DNA from: Apostichopus japonicus
Lineage: Eukaryota > Echinodermata > Holothuroidea > Aspidochirotida > Stichopodidae
Direction: 5' to 3'
Assembly (NCBI RefSeq): GCF_037975245.1
Contig: NC_092571.1
Coordinates: 24,938,564 to 25,002,563 of the forward strand
Length of the DNA stretch: 64,000 nucleotides
The translations under genes were made by a program, and so were the position numbers. Of this stretch, positions 11,848 to 24,900 are shown one piece after another. Position 1 is the first letter of the stretch, and every line of letters starts with the position of its first letter. A model generated the notes under the pieces. It ran no database searches. It was given only the letters and a program-made list of their open reading frames with translations, and was not told the origin of the DNA.

Positions 11848-12940
11848 ATGGATTCCTTTGAGGAATTTCTCAGAGAGGTCACTCCTCACAACATCCAGCA
11901 TCAAGTCTCAATACTCAAGATACAGTCCTTGCTCTGGTCAGAGGATACACTGGCTCAGATTGTCAACTGCATTTTTGAAAAGGTAACATCAAAATATATA
12001 TATACCATCTTCTTCCTATATATATGGTGGAGGTGACCTTTTAATTTGTTCAAGGACCTAGAGTGTACCTGCAATCTGTAGGTTGTTATGATCAATGTGA
12101 ACTCAGAGACTTTTGGGAAGTACATGCATCACAAGTAGTTATAAAGGTCCTCAGGTCAGACCTGCTAACCTGTCTCTCAATCTTGTCCTGCAAAGGCATT
12201 TTGCTCCATGTTGCTACTGCTGGTATGAACATACCCAGAAATCAGAATTTACTGGAAGAATTAGCACATCAACATCAAAGAGCATCTATAGGAAATGACC
12301 TTGTAGTAAAGGAATAAATTCAGATGTTGTGCTGCCTCACTTCGTTAAAGAAACGTACTGAAACCTCATCTTATGCGTCAAGCATTCTTCAATGTTAAAC
12401 AATAATTATTTTGTTCATTTGTTTTTTATTTCTTTTTTTCCTTTCTCTCCCGCACCTTGAGCACCCTTCCGGGTGGATATGCACCCCTAATAAATCACCA
12501 TTATTATTATTATCATTTATTAAAAATTCAAGTAAGTGTGACTAGATGATATCCTATTTTCGACTTGCTCAAGTCTTTCCACACAGGTACAGTACATATT
12601 CCATAACCAATAAAGGTGATTGGATTTGCTTCTCCCGTAAACCCTAAGTTATAGTGTTAGATTCAAGTTTTCTGGCCGGACCCGCCAACAAGCACTCTAT
12701 CACAGAAACTAAACTTCATCACAGGGCAATGTCTAGGGTGATACAAAGACCAAAAAAAAAAAAAAAATGATATGACCGGAAGGACCGAATCCCATTTTTC
12801 ACTAAAAAATCCTTTTAAAGCCATATACAGAGGGTTACATACCTTTCTTTTTTTGGATTCACAGGTCTCGGCTGAACCATCGGACCTAATCTATTTGTAT
12901 GTTTATACATGCAAGATGATGCTTGAAGTAAGTCTAGGGC

Positions 12941-12999
<59 letters not shown>

Positions 13000-15900
13000 T
13001 TCCAAATATACTAGCTGGACCAAATAGTTCTCACTCACAGTGGAATATTCAATACCTCATTCATTTAAATAATTTTGATGTAAAATTTTCCAGCAAGCTA
13101 TTAGCTATACATTATACTGTTTACTTTTAGGTGCTATGTGCTGGTGATTTTTTTCATTCCCTTCGTGTTTGCTGTTTATACCTTTTAGCTTATTGCACAG
13201 AATCACACAACAAATAATCCGGAATAAACAACTAGGGTTTGTCCTTTCTGATTTAACCTCTAAAAAATTGTTTTTCCCCCATTCTCTTCATGTTTCCTGT
13301 TTTGACAGTTTGAAGTTAAAAACATTGGTTCCAGCACAGAGGAGACAACTGTGACCTTTGAAGATGTGATGCAATCAAGAGCTGGATTTCATTTAACAGA
13401 GATACTTTAGAAGCAGAAAAAAGGAGAGCAAATGGTAAAAGCACTGCTTGTTGAGTTTACTATTACGTGCACTTATAAGTAGCTAAATTGATAGCAGCAG
13501 CAGGGGTGTTGTGGGGGGGGGGGAGCCAGAAGAGGATTGAATCAACATGAGGAGGGGGAAGACTTTGAGGGGCTGTTTATTATGAAGCTTTATGGGAGCA
13601 AGACAGAAAATCACTTTGAATCTTCCCAACAAAGAGAATTGTGTGGATTCAGCTTCTCAATTAAATTAAGTGTTTAATTATTTTTCAATGAAAGGCCAAC
13701 CTATTAAAATAACAAGAGCAATTTTCATAGAATATACTCACATACACACAACAATTGGGCAATTTGCAATGTTAAAAGTCGCATAAGAGTACTTTTCGGT
13801 AGTTTCAAAAGATTGAATCAAAGGGAGAGAAAGGGTGGGGGGAGGGTGAGAGATGAGGACAAACTCTGCAGGAAAGTGTGTAATAAAATATATTGTCGCA
13901 CCAGGAAACTAAGTAATCACTATTTTCAAAACTGTTTTTGTGGTACTGATAAATATTTCTGTTTTTGGGATATGTAAAGTAAAATAGTTAGACAACACTT
14001 TTATGTGCATCATCACTACATGTGACTGTTTCGGAAACATGAGTGATGGCCACATGTTAACCCCTACCAGCTAAATGGGGAAAGCTGTGTAATGTGGACT
14101 ACATACTAGAAAGTACCAACAGTTAATGTCAATGTACCAATTTCACGATATGGAAAGGGGAGCCGTCTCTCAATTAGACCCCTCCCCTAGGATGAACTGT
14201 CCATCTCTTCAATCAAAGCAAATGTGGTAATCCTATGCTAGGAACCCTTTATACGGTAATAGAAATTCGAACACCAACCTGAGACCTCAGTTCTACTCGT
14301 TCAGCAAAGAGATTAATTAAATCTAATCTTTTTTTCTTTAAACATTTCTCACAGAAGTCGATGGCTGGCAAGGAAGCTGGGAATGGACTGGGTGCTGTTT
14401 GTTCTTTTCTCTCCCAGCTTTTTGTTCAAGATGTCCTGTCCTCGGATACTCTCCTGTTTTGTATCCATGCACTGATGGCGCATAACACAGAGATTACTTG
14501 GCAATGCTTGTCCAAAATACTGAAGAACTCATTCGTACACCTTGAAAGTCTTGGAACGGTATGTAAGACAGAGTGGGTCTAAGATACCCATTAATAAACG
14601 CTATATAAGACAGAAGAGGAAAAAATGTATTAATTGAAAGATAATGTTGACATTCATTTGACATGCAACTATGTATGTTATAGTCCTTAAGCTGATACAC
14701 CAGAGTATGTGGCATTGAGTTGATTCATTGAAAGGAACAATTTGGAAAAAGTAATTATCTGTTTGCAAGTTATATTGTAGCCTAAAAATACATATATTTA
14801 TATAAATGTATGCATATATTCCTTGCTCACATGTCCCTTTTCCCTGTCCAATTTCCTCTCACTCCTCCATTGCCCTATCATGCCACGCCCCCTCCTTTTA
14901 TATTTACTCCTCCATCTCCCATATCACACCCCCCTTATGCTACATTTCTTCCTCCCTTCTCCACTGCCTCACCCCCCTGCTCTAGTTCCTCCTCCCTTCT
15001 TTCTAGCCTCACCACCCCTCTGCTAAAATTCCCTTCTATCTACTCCCCTGCCTCTTCTCCCTTCTGCTGTTTTTCCTCCTCTCTCCTCTCCCTTCCTCGT
15101 CCCTCTTCTGTTCTATTTCCTCAACCTTTTCATATGCCTTCTCTCTGTCCTCATTCTATTTCCGCCGCCTTTTCTCATTCGTTCTCCCCTGCCTTCACCT
15201 CCCCTACTGCTCTTTATCCTCATTGTGCATGACCATCTACAGTATATGCTCTTTTATTTAAGAATTTCCTACAGGTGTGTTTTGTCGAACAATAAAATAT
15301 TCTTTTGACACATCCTTACATTATTTTCCAGTCGCATCTATTTAAACGTGTCTTCCAGAGGATTTATGACAAGATTCAGGGAAAGCATTTCTCTGTTCAA
15401 ACCAGATTCATGCTCTGTGATTTGAATGACCTTGAAGAGGTAAGGATTAATATTTCATACATTAACATGTGGTCATACTGTGTACACTCTGAACAGTTAA
15501 AATTGACCATACCATCCTACGCCCCTCAGTATTAGATTTATAGCAAGTGCGGAGTGTAAATGGATTTTTCATTCCCCTATCACCCTAGTAACTATTTTTG
15601 CACCTTTATCCATAGCCAATTCTTCTTTTCTTAGCTGTATCATCTCCATTGTTCAGTCTATTTTTACTCTGTTCAATGTTCACCAGTCCAATTTAGTTGT
15701 CTGTCTGTCTGTCTCATTTTAAATATGTCCATAATCTGTTTTACGTTCAGTTTGCCCTTGACGAAGATCCTGCTAGGATTGAAACGTCAGGCCTATGCCC
15801 TTTCATTATTTCATATTGCAAGGAGGAGGTTACACAACTGTTCAAGCCAATAATTCCTTTGCCCATTCAAATTTTATTTGACCTTTAACTGTGTACAATA

Positions 15901-18900
15901 GTACGACATTAACAAGGAAATAATAATGAAGTAAGTTACATTATAACTCATGATTAATTTAACTTATCATTCATTAACTGTTGTTACATCATGTACGTGT
16001 AGGGCAGTGTAAAATTAGACGATGTTATCATATAAAAACATTTTCAATCTGTTCTACTCATTTAAATATTATGCTGATTGACTCTGATGATGTTTCTTTT
16101 TGTTTTTATCTTTTTTTTTGGGGGGGGGGGGAGGGAGGGGGAGAGTGGAGACTATCTAAAGAAATGTAGACGCTGGCCGGATTTAAATTGAAGTTAATAT
16201 CAGGGACCTGCCAGTCACACTTGGAAAAACTATAAAGTAAACGAAATAATTTAATAAAGACGACACAGTCCGTGCGTTACTTTAACAAAATATATATCCG
16301 TATGCTCTCGTGGTCTTCACGGAAGTCCTTGCCTCAGTTTACAGAGGCAAGACTTTTACATAGTTCATTGCACATTGTGAATTGGGTATAATTAGTTGGC
16401 AAGCTTTTAAAATAGTTAGTCAAATTAGCTAGTTGCCTTTAACCCAGTCGTTTATAATTGAATGCAGTTTTCAGTCGTTATTTTACTTTCTACAGAAATA
16501 TACAGGTTTGCCCCTTTGGCATTGTTAAATATTGTCACTGAGTATGTAAATTATTGATTTTCTGATATTATTGTATTCATGTAATCAGGTATGTATCTAT
16601 TAAAATAAATACAGTTGATAAGTTTTTTTCACTTGTATATTTTTATTTCATGATGCTGAAATGAAACATTTTAAACATTGAAATCATTTGTGAAAGAAAC
16701 AGTCTTGGATTTTGCTGTGCCTGATGTGCTAGTTTATAGAAGGACTATCATTTTTAATTTCATCACATTTAATTTATCATTTTCATTTCTAAAATTGCAG
16801 AAAAATCAAGAAACCGTGGAGGCTCAGTTTCACACTTTTGACAAGATCAGAAGACAACAACCAATGAGTGTAAATCACCAGCAAGCACTGTTGTACAGAA
16901 TGCAACCTCAAGCAGGACAAATGAATTCAATGGTGAGTAAAAGAAACTGGTCTAGGATATCATGTATGCCAGTAATTACCAGTTATTAATAGATAGAAAC
17001 AGTAATGCTACTTAAGGATTTTAAAATTTGCGACCCTGGGACGCAACACCTCAACAATGTTTGTGTCAGCTCAGAAAACATGCGTCCCTATACAGTCTGC
17101 CGTAAAAACAATAATTGGTTGTAAAGACCCCTGACGGTACATGGGCTTGTGCGCAATGGAAGCGTAAATACCGTGTTAGGTTTCTAATGTGCACAAAAAA
17201 AGTCAAATGATGTAACGTAAGTAATAAACAAAAAACAAAATGATAGTCAGGTTGTGAATTGGAAATATTACTGTAGACCATTTACCATATATGTAGGCCT
17301 GGATGGCATGTGAAGGGTCCTCTAGTATCCCACCAAAGGTTTGTACTTGTTATTTCAAGCTCAACAGACTATTAATCCACCCTCTCCCCTCTCCATATAG
17401 TCAGTAATCAGGTGGCAAGTGAAGGGTCCACCCTCTAGTATACCACCAAAGGTTTGTATTCAAGCTCAACAGACTGTTAATAGTCCACCCTCTCCCTCCT
17501 CATATAGTCAGTTATCAGGTGGCAAGTGTAGGGTCCACCTTCTAGTATCCCACCAAAGGTTTGTACTTGTTATTTCAAGCTCAACAGACCATTAATCCAC
17601 CCTCTCCCTTCTCATATTATGGAAAAGTCTGCATTATTTGAAAAGCGAAAGAACAACCACATCAATCAGCTCCAACTTTTGCAGTAGAGACAAAGTCTGC
17701 ATATTAAACGCATGTTTTCTTTCTTCAAATTCATAACCAGCAAGATCCCTCCTATCCACAGGGCAATAACAGACCGTCTAAAGAGAGAAAGATCATACCG
17801 GGGCCTTCTGCCTCTCAGGAGGAGACGCTTAGGCGTTCAGAGAACGCCTGGAAACCATACTCTAAGAAGAAGAAGGCACCAGAAGGAAAACATGATGATG
17901 AAGTGAGTCTCTTTCTTCATGCCAAAGCTGGTGGTTCAATTTGCAGCCATACTTTTCTCATGCTATCCAATAAGCCTGAACAGAGAATGCCACAATAGCC
18001 TTGAGAAAATATTCTGCTCTGTGAAACAAACATCATCCTACTAGCTTAAACTTTCCACATGTTGTTATCATAGATAATAAACCTATTGTTATTTTTGTAT
18101 TAGTTATGTACTTGGCCTAATTGTATAAGTTATATAATAACATGTAGGATAAGGCTGAAGATGCTAGTCATTTAATTATTAGGCGTGCTACAAGCTAATT
18201 GCACCCTTTGGCGAAATAATGTGTTGACAAATGGAATAAATTTAGTTAGAATGTATTTACGAAAGGTAATTATAAGCAATTTTAGGAAGTTCACAAAACT
18301 GCCTTTTTTGAATTGATTTTGAAGAAAAAAGCTGTAGTTAATTTTTTCTTCGTTTTTCCTCCCCAACAGGAATTATTGAGAAGATTCAAAAGTATCCTCA
18401 ACAAACTCACTCCTCAAAATTTCCAGAAGTTGATGGACCAAACCATGCAGTTACCCATCAACTCAGAGGAAAGATTGACAGGGGTCACTGACCTTGTATT
18501 TAAGAAGGTTGGTCATTTATTTTTCTCTATGTATATAAAATATTGCAAGGAATATCAGACCTTGTAGCCTAAGTTTTGCAATAGAACCTATTTAAGTACA
18601 AGAAGTTTCTTTTGGCAGAGTTATGATGATTTTAATGAGCATATTTAAAGGTAAGATAGTCATCTGAAAGGCAATGTGTTACTTCTGATACTTCTCAAAA
18701 ATTGTACCAGGAACAATAATCCATTAGATGGTTCACTTCCACTATCTGTTGGCCACAACATTGTTTGGATTGTATTATAAGGGTTAAAGTCTTCCTTATT
18801 TGGAGCAGTTGTAACTTAATAGATTTCTAAGTTTTGCTGAGGGCTGCCGCCCATGTCTGTGCAAACATTACGTGGCTCGGTCGGTCGGAATGGTCATCAG

Positions 18901-21900
18901 TTTAATTAGTCACCAATTAGGTTCTTGGTCATTAGAATGCTCATATCTGTAGAGTTTCTATTGTCACAAAGGCTCTCGTCAATTTAACAAAGCAAAAATG
19001 GTGCATTTGCTTCAACTGAAATTTGGCCTTTAAAGGGGACACAAGCCCAACCATCATTTTTATCTTATATGACAGAAGATCTTTGTGAAGATCAACTCCC
19101 CCAAACCAGCTTAGCAAAATGCTGCTATGTTTGATAGATGTCGTAGTTTACAAGTCACATATCCTGGGGCGGACATTTTGTTAATCTGTCATTTCATAGT
19201 GCTACTACTAGGATCTCAAACCTTTCACTTTCTTTATGTTTGTCTTTTTAATTTTTTCCAGGTAAAATGTTATAATTGTAGACACTGAAACCATTGCCAT
19301 CATTTAGGTCATGTTAAGAGCTTCCACTTTTTAGATTTGACATTATTAGAAAACCCATCTTGTTTACATAAAAATATTACTTTTTTAATAAATAAAGAAG
19401 TATATAAGAAGACAAAAAACATGAAGCACACATGGCTCAATGATGCCATATTTTAGACTGTTCTGAAGAAACGTGAACAATTTGTGATTATCTCCCGAAT
19501 GGAATAACATTTTGTTTTCCTTTAGCTGTTTGGGGAAGTTGTTCGTGAAAGTTATCTCTATCACATATACTAAGAATGATGGTTGGGTTGTGTCTCTTGG
19601 CTGTCAAGGGTGGGATGATAAGGGTGCGTGTGGTGGTGGGGGAGTGGGAGAGGTTTATTCATGACTGTTATTTCTGTCACTAATAGTGATAGCTGGAAGT
19701 GTGTTTCCATTAAAAGTTGTAACTATCAATCTTTGAAATATTTCAAAATATGGAAAGAACTGATTTTTTTTTGTTCGCTTAACCATAACTTTTCCTCAGG
19801 ATTGATTGAAATCACCGATCCATGTTTGTTTTCAGGCAATAATGGAACCTGATTTCAGCCAGGCATATGCAAACATGTGCAGAGTCATGCAAAATGTAAG
19901 TTAATTTTGTGAACCATTGAACCTAGTCATAATTCAATAACATCACCATGACAGAAAGGTAGCATGATGAATATACTGCACGACCTCTCTAACCTTTCTG
20001 GGCTCTACTGTTGCACTTTCCCATCTACCTAGCCAATTAAGTGGTAACAGTTTAGCACTGCCCCTCCCCTCCCATTCACCCACCTCCAGGTCTATGCCCC
20101 ATCACCACTCCTTACGACTCTACCTTTTTGTGAGGTGTAGCAGCCTATTCTGGTAGCAATTGCCATTGCAAGGAATCACTCTAGTACAATCATTGCTGTA
20201 CAATCCTTACAGTACATCTTTCCTTGTATGATCATTGCTTGTACAATCGTTTTTACGATCTAGATCTTTTCTTGTGCGAACTCACTGTTTGCTTCAAGGT
20301 ATAGTACCATGTTTGAAAGCCAAATAGACAGAAAGAAGATAAAAAACTTTCATAAAGTCATTTTTACGTTATTCATCAAAACTTACAAAACAAAGACAAA
20401 AGTCTAGTTTTTAATGAAATGAAAGACACCAGTGTTGTGTGTAGTATATCTAGGGAATAAAACTGTCGTCTTGGTGTCAAACTGTTGCTGGAATCAATAA
20501 CTTGCCATCTGCTTCACCGTGAGTTTGTCAGAAACTCTACAAGTTTTCACTCTCCAGCAGCTCATTAAAGATTTTATTGTTTCCCCTTTGTTTTCTCTAG
20601 ATTGAGGTGACTAAGGCGGATGGTGGCACAGTGCAATTCAGAAAACTGATTATAATTAAATGTCAGAAACAGTTTGAGCGACAGAGAAGTAATGAACAAA
20701 TGGAGATGGAGAAGAAGAGGATCGCAGCTCTGTCTGTAAGACATCTCCTACCCACCTGATTTCTTCTGTATGATTTAAAGAAAGGAATTAAGTTACAACC
20801 ATCGTTACAAACTTGTCATTTCATTCACGATTCGGAGTCTTTGATGGAGAAATAGGTCTATGTCATTTCTACGTCTGTGATGGACTAGGTCAAACTGGCC
20901 CCCAAAAATGTAACTCCGTTTTGAAGATACCATTCGAAAGTTTTCTTCTGTACATTTCTTTGCATCTCTCCTTGAAAAAAGTCAAATAATGGATTTTCAT
21001 CTGAACCAGATTTACTTCAAATCTGTTTCTCCCAGACAAAAAGATGTGAAACATTTCCCGACCATTTTGATTATCTCACTCATTCAATGGTTTGTTGGAC
21101 CGCTGTCACTAGACTTGTTGCATTGTTTGAGATGCCAAGAATATCTGTAATTCATCTCTTTTATCCTTCACATTTTTCGCCTTTTCAATTACGTGTTAAA
21201 GGAAAAAGAACAAGAAGAAGCCCTAGCAGAATTTGAGCACCAACAGATGATTGCTAAGAAACAGATTATTGGCAATATCCGATTCATCGGAGAACTCTTC
21301 AAACTATCTCTGCTGACAAAGAAGATTATGCAAGGCTGCATCTTCCTGTTACTAAAGGCTAACGATGAAGAGTCCTTAGAGTGCGTGTCCGTGCTGGTAT
21401 CGACTGTCGGACACTGTCTTGACCATCAAAAGGGCAAGGCAGGTTTTCTGAAAATCTATTATGGGAAAGTGTGGGGAGGACGAGGGGAAGAGGGAGGGGA
21501 AGGGGATGATGTGGCAAGCAGTGTTCAATGAAGGAAGAGAGCAAACTGTTTTGAGAAACTTGAATGATGGTGGGAAGGTGTATTGTGTAGGTTGCTTCAG
21601 TTTGGGGTTATTAGATCAAATGAGGAGGTTGGTTTAGGGTAGAGATGATAACAGTTTGATTAAACTAAGGCGTTAATTTTTTTGGTGTCCAAGTGTGTGC
21701 AGCTTGTTTAAGCAGAAAAGTTTGAGCTGATTTTGTAAACTTTTTCAATGCTATTTCATAGAAGAATGTTGTAGTTAATTTGTTTCGTAGGCTCATCTAG
21801 TGAAAGCTCACTTCAAAAAGTAAGTAGCACAGAAAAACCCCGATGTTTTCCATTTTTCAGTTGGCAAGTGTGAAATTCTGATCTGAATGAAGCTATATAA

Positions 21901-24900
21901 TTATCAGGGTGGGGGAAGTCAGACCAATATGTTTATCCGTATGCAATTTTAATTACACTTGGAAATTATGGACTTGATAATCCACTTATTTACTGTTGGA
22001 AGGGCTAATCAAAGCAATGGTATCGAAATTCCTGTTCTTACCTTCGTGTTGCAGGCATTAATGGATCAGATCCTCAACCAAGTAGACAAAATTATCAAAG
22101 AAAAGAAAGTTTCCTCTGGGATACGATTTATGCTGCAAGATCTTAAGGATCTACGAGAGGTAAGGTGGATATTACTACATTTCATCAACAGGGTTTTGTC
22201 TTGTTTTGATTTGGCAAGCACAAGTTCTGGAATTTAAAATTCTACAGGAAATAACTTATCTGACATGTGTAGTGGGACCAACAAATGACATGAACAGAAA
22301 AGTCCTCTGAACACTTTTATTTGCAACGGTTCGGCAACAGCACACTGGGTATGATTAGCCAGTGAAATGTACAAATCTTACAGTAACACAATAACTTAAA
22401 CAAGAGGCGGTGGAGGAATGCGATGCAACAGAACTTTAGCTGTGAGTCTCACATAGCTGTGGTCTTGAAATCACAAAGGAATAAAGTAAAATTTGCAGGT
22501 AAGTTACAACGGAAATCTTGAGACATAGAGTGTGTTATATGTTCAATGTGCAAATGGAAAGAGAGCGAGACAATGTGCTTTTGGAGATAAAACCTGAAAC
22601 TGCTTGTTATCCTTCCCGAGTGACCCGATAACGCAAAAAGTAAACAAATCGTGGAGCCTGACATCCTGCTTAGTTGCCTAGCAACAAGTTAAAATAGATC
22701 CTATTTCCCCACACATGGCTAGCTATGCAAGCTGAATTTGTAATGATTTATCACAGTGTTTGTATACAGATTCTTAGCATTGGAAACATGGTCCAAACAA
22801 ACATGAACTTATTGCTTGCAAATTGTAAAGCAAAAGGTTGTTCCCATTCTGACCTGTATGTTTTGGTTAACGTTATTTAAACGCAAAAGTTATTTTTAAA
22901 GTTTAACATTTTCTTCATATAAACCGAAGAAAGTACTCAGGACTAAAGCTCCAACCCTCGTGGTATGATTCCCCTTTGTAAGAATCCTATCTAGTAATGG
23001 AGGGCAGAGAAACTCTTAATGTGCAAACTTTGGTTTCCATTTGATAAAAGATTGAGACCTTATGCATGATAAGAGACAAACTCAACTATATACAATCTGC
23101 TTGTACTATTGTTGGATTGTACTGTTTGTTTGTATTTGTTGTACTATTTGTTTATTTGTATTTGTTTGTAGTATTATCTGTTAGGGGCTTGTGCTTGAAG
23201 GACATTGTGTCATGGGAAAATTCTGCATTTGTTTGAAAGCGAAGAAAACGCATCATTTAGCTCCAACTTTTGCAGTAGAGACCCGCCAGAGCTTCAGAGG
23301 TTGCTTGTATTGGTTTATTAACGATGCCTTTAATTTGTAGATCTCTTAGTCTGCATTGTCTCATAGTTCTCCCATGATTACGGCAGTTCCAGGCAAGGCT
23401 TTAGCCACTGAAATATGCAGTACCAAGTGGTCCTATTCATAGCCTAGATGACAAACTTGTGGCCTTGTGGATCGTGTCTATGGCCATGCTCTGGCTGTTT
23501 GTCGCTGGCACAAAGCCTTGGTTACACAGCAGTTGTGCTTTACTTTGAAATTGGGACAATGTAGAAAGAATCCATGAAACTGATCTAAGCAGACACTCAA
23601 ATATGTACATGTAAATTGTACAGATTTATTTGTAAATAAGAAACAATGGTATTGTCGCGGTATGTAAACCAGAAATAAGGACATGAACAAGTAGTAGAAT
23701 TAAACGGTATTTTAGATCTTCAACTGGCTAGATATATCTACTGAGTACAGTGAGTGTGTCAGGGAAAAGTTAGCTTGAGAGAACTGTGCTAAGCACGGCT
23801 CCTACAGGTTGAATCACACTGACTAATATGGGTGAAAGTTACATCTTATATACTCTTGACAATGGATTACAGAGGATGGGACAGTAAGTTCCTCTACCCA
23901 CATATTTAACTTTCACCTGAAACAGAAGTTAAGCTACTAAGAAATGACCCCACTATGACATCAATGGGAATGACATCATACTGAAAGTTATTTTATTGGA
24001 AGACATCAGATATTCGGTGCACAGAAAGGTGTAGGGTTTCTGTTGTAGAGAGTTACTCTGGAGGTTAAAGTGTAAGTGATTTACTGGGACTTAAGAGGTT
24101 TGAAAGTATGTTATTATGTTTATGGTTTGTAAATAGAAACTGTTAGTCATCTTTCTGGGAAGTGTGACATAGGAGGACTTCCTTTCCTGTCTGTGCTACT
24201 AGCTAAGAGTTTGTAAAGGTAAACCTAGGGTAAGAGAATGGGAAGTTAATTGTAAAATGCTCTCTGTTATAGTATTGAACTTGTCACACATGGGTAATAA
24301 AAACAACTTTTATGAGAATAATAAGTGGGCCTTTGACTAACTGATGAAGGTTGAATATAGTTGAATGAACTAAACACTTCATCATTAGTGAAAGCTCACT
24401 TTGACTCAGCTGGTTTCTGACATTAGTGAAACCATACAGCCTTAGGTCTACCGGGTCGAGGCAGTGATTATGCATAATCCCATTTATGCTTCTACCGATG
24501 TGTGTTGGCGACGACATTGTAGAACACACTTGCTTGATGGTACCATTTTGATATATTACAGAACAACTGGAAGCCAAGGCGAAATGAAGCCAAGCCAGTT
24601 ATGATCGACCAGATTAGAAAGGAAGCCGAGATGGAAAAGCAAAGGAGAGAACAGAAGCAACTTACAGCTCGTTTAGCTCCCCAACATTGGTCAAATAGAA
24701 GGCTGGGGTGCATGGAGAAATACCAGGACGATGGATGGAATACTGTCGCAGGAAACAGGAGTACCAAACAAAACGTTATTGACAACCCAGCCAAGCTTAA
24801 TATTACAAGGGTGAGTGTTGATTAAACTTGTTATAATTATGTGGCAAGGTATGCACTTCAGTTATATTTCATAGGCATGAGTGTATTTTGACCCTGCTAA

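Larger units (their letters stand above)
11839..16854 (+). other. Extra MIF4G-like module exons of copy 1 (duplicated block)
   Basis: Six exons give [52 protein letters not shown], then TAG, then [40 protein letters not shown] and TFDKIRR. These align in order with the canonical MIF4G of the same gene: [81 protein letters not shown]. Intron positions and phase 0 match. Homology with copy 2 starts upstream at about 10040 and stops inside exon 6 at 16854, after the codons for KIRR. The downstream tail [17 protein letters not shown] is unique to copy 1. Confidence 0.8.

Noticed and set aside
14810-15232. 140-codon Pro/Ser-rich ORF, and similar frames at 60065-60461
   Set aside because: Translation of a low-complexity polypyrimidine intron tract, open in several frames at once.
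11848-16932. Module interpreted as a separate Paip1 gene
   Set aside because: Sequence blocks and intron positions match the eIF4G MIF4G of the same locus better. There is no terminal stop or poly(A) signal after exon 6, and copy 2 clearly continues into eIF4G N-terminal exons.
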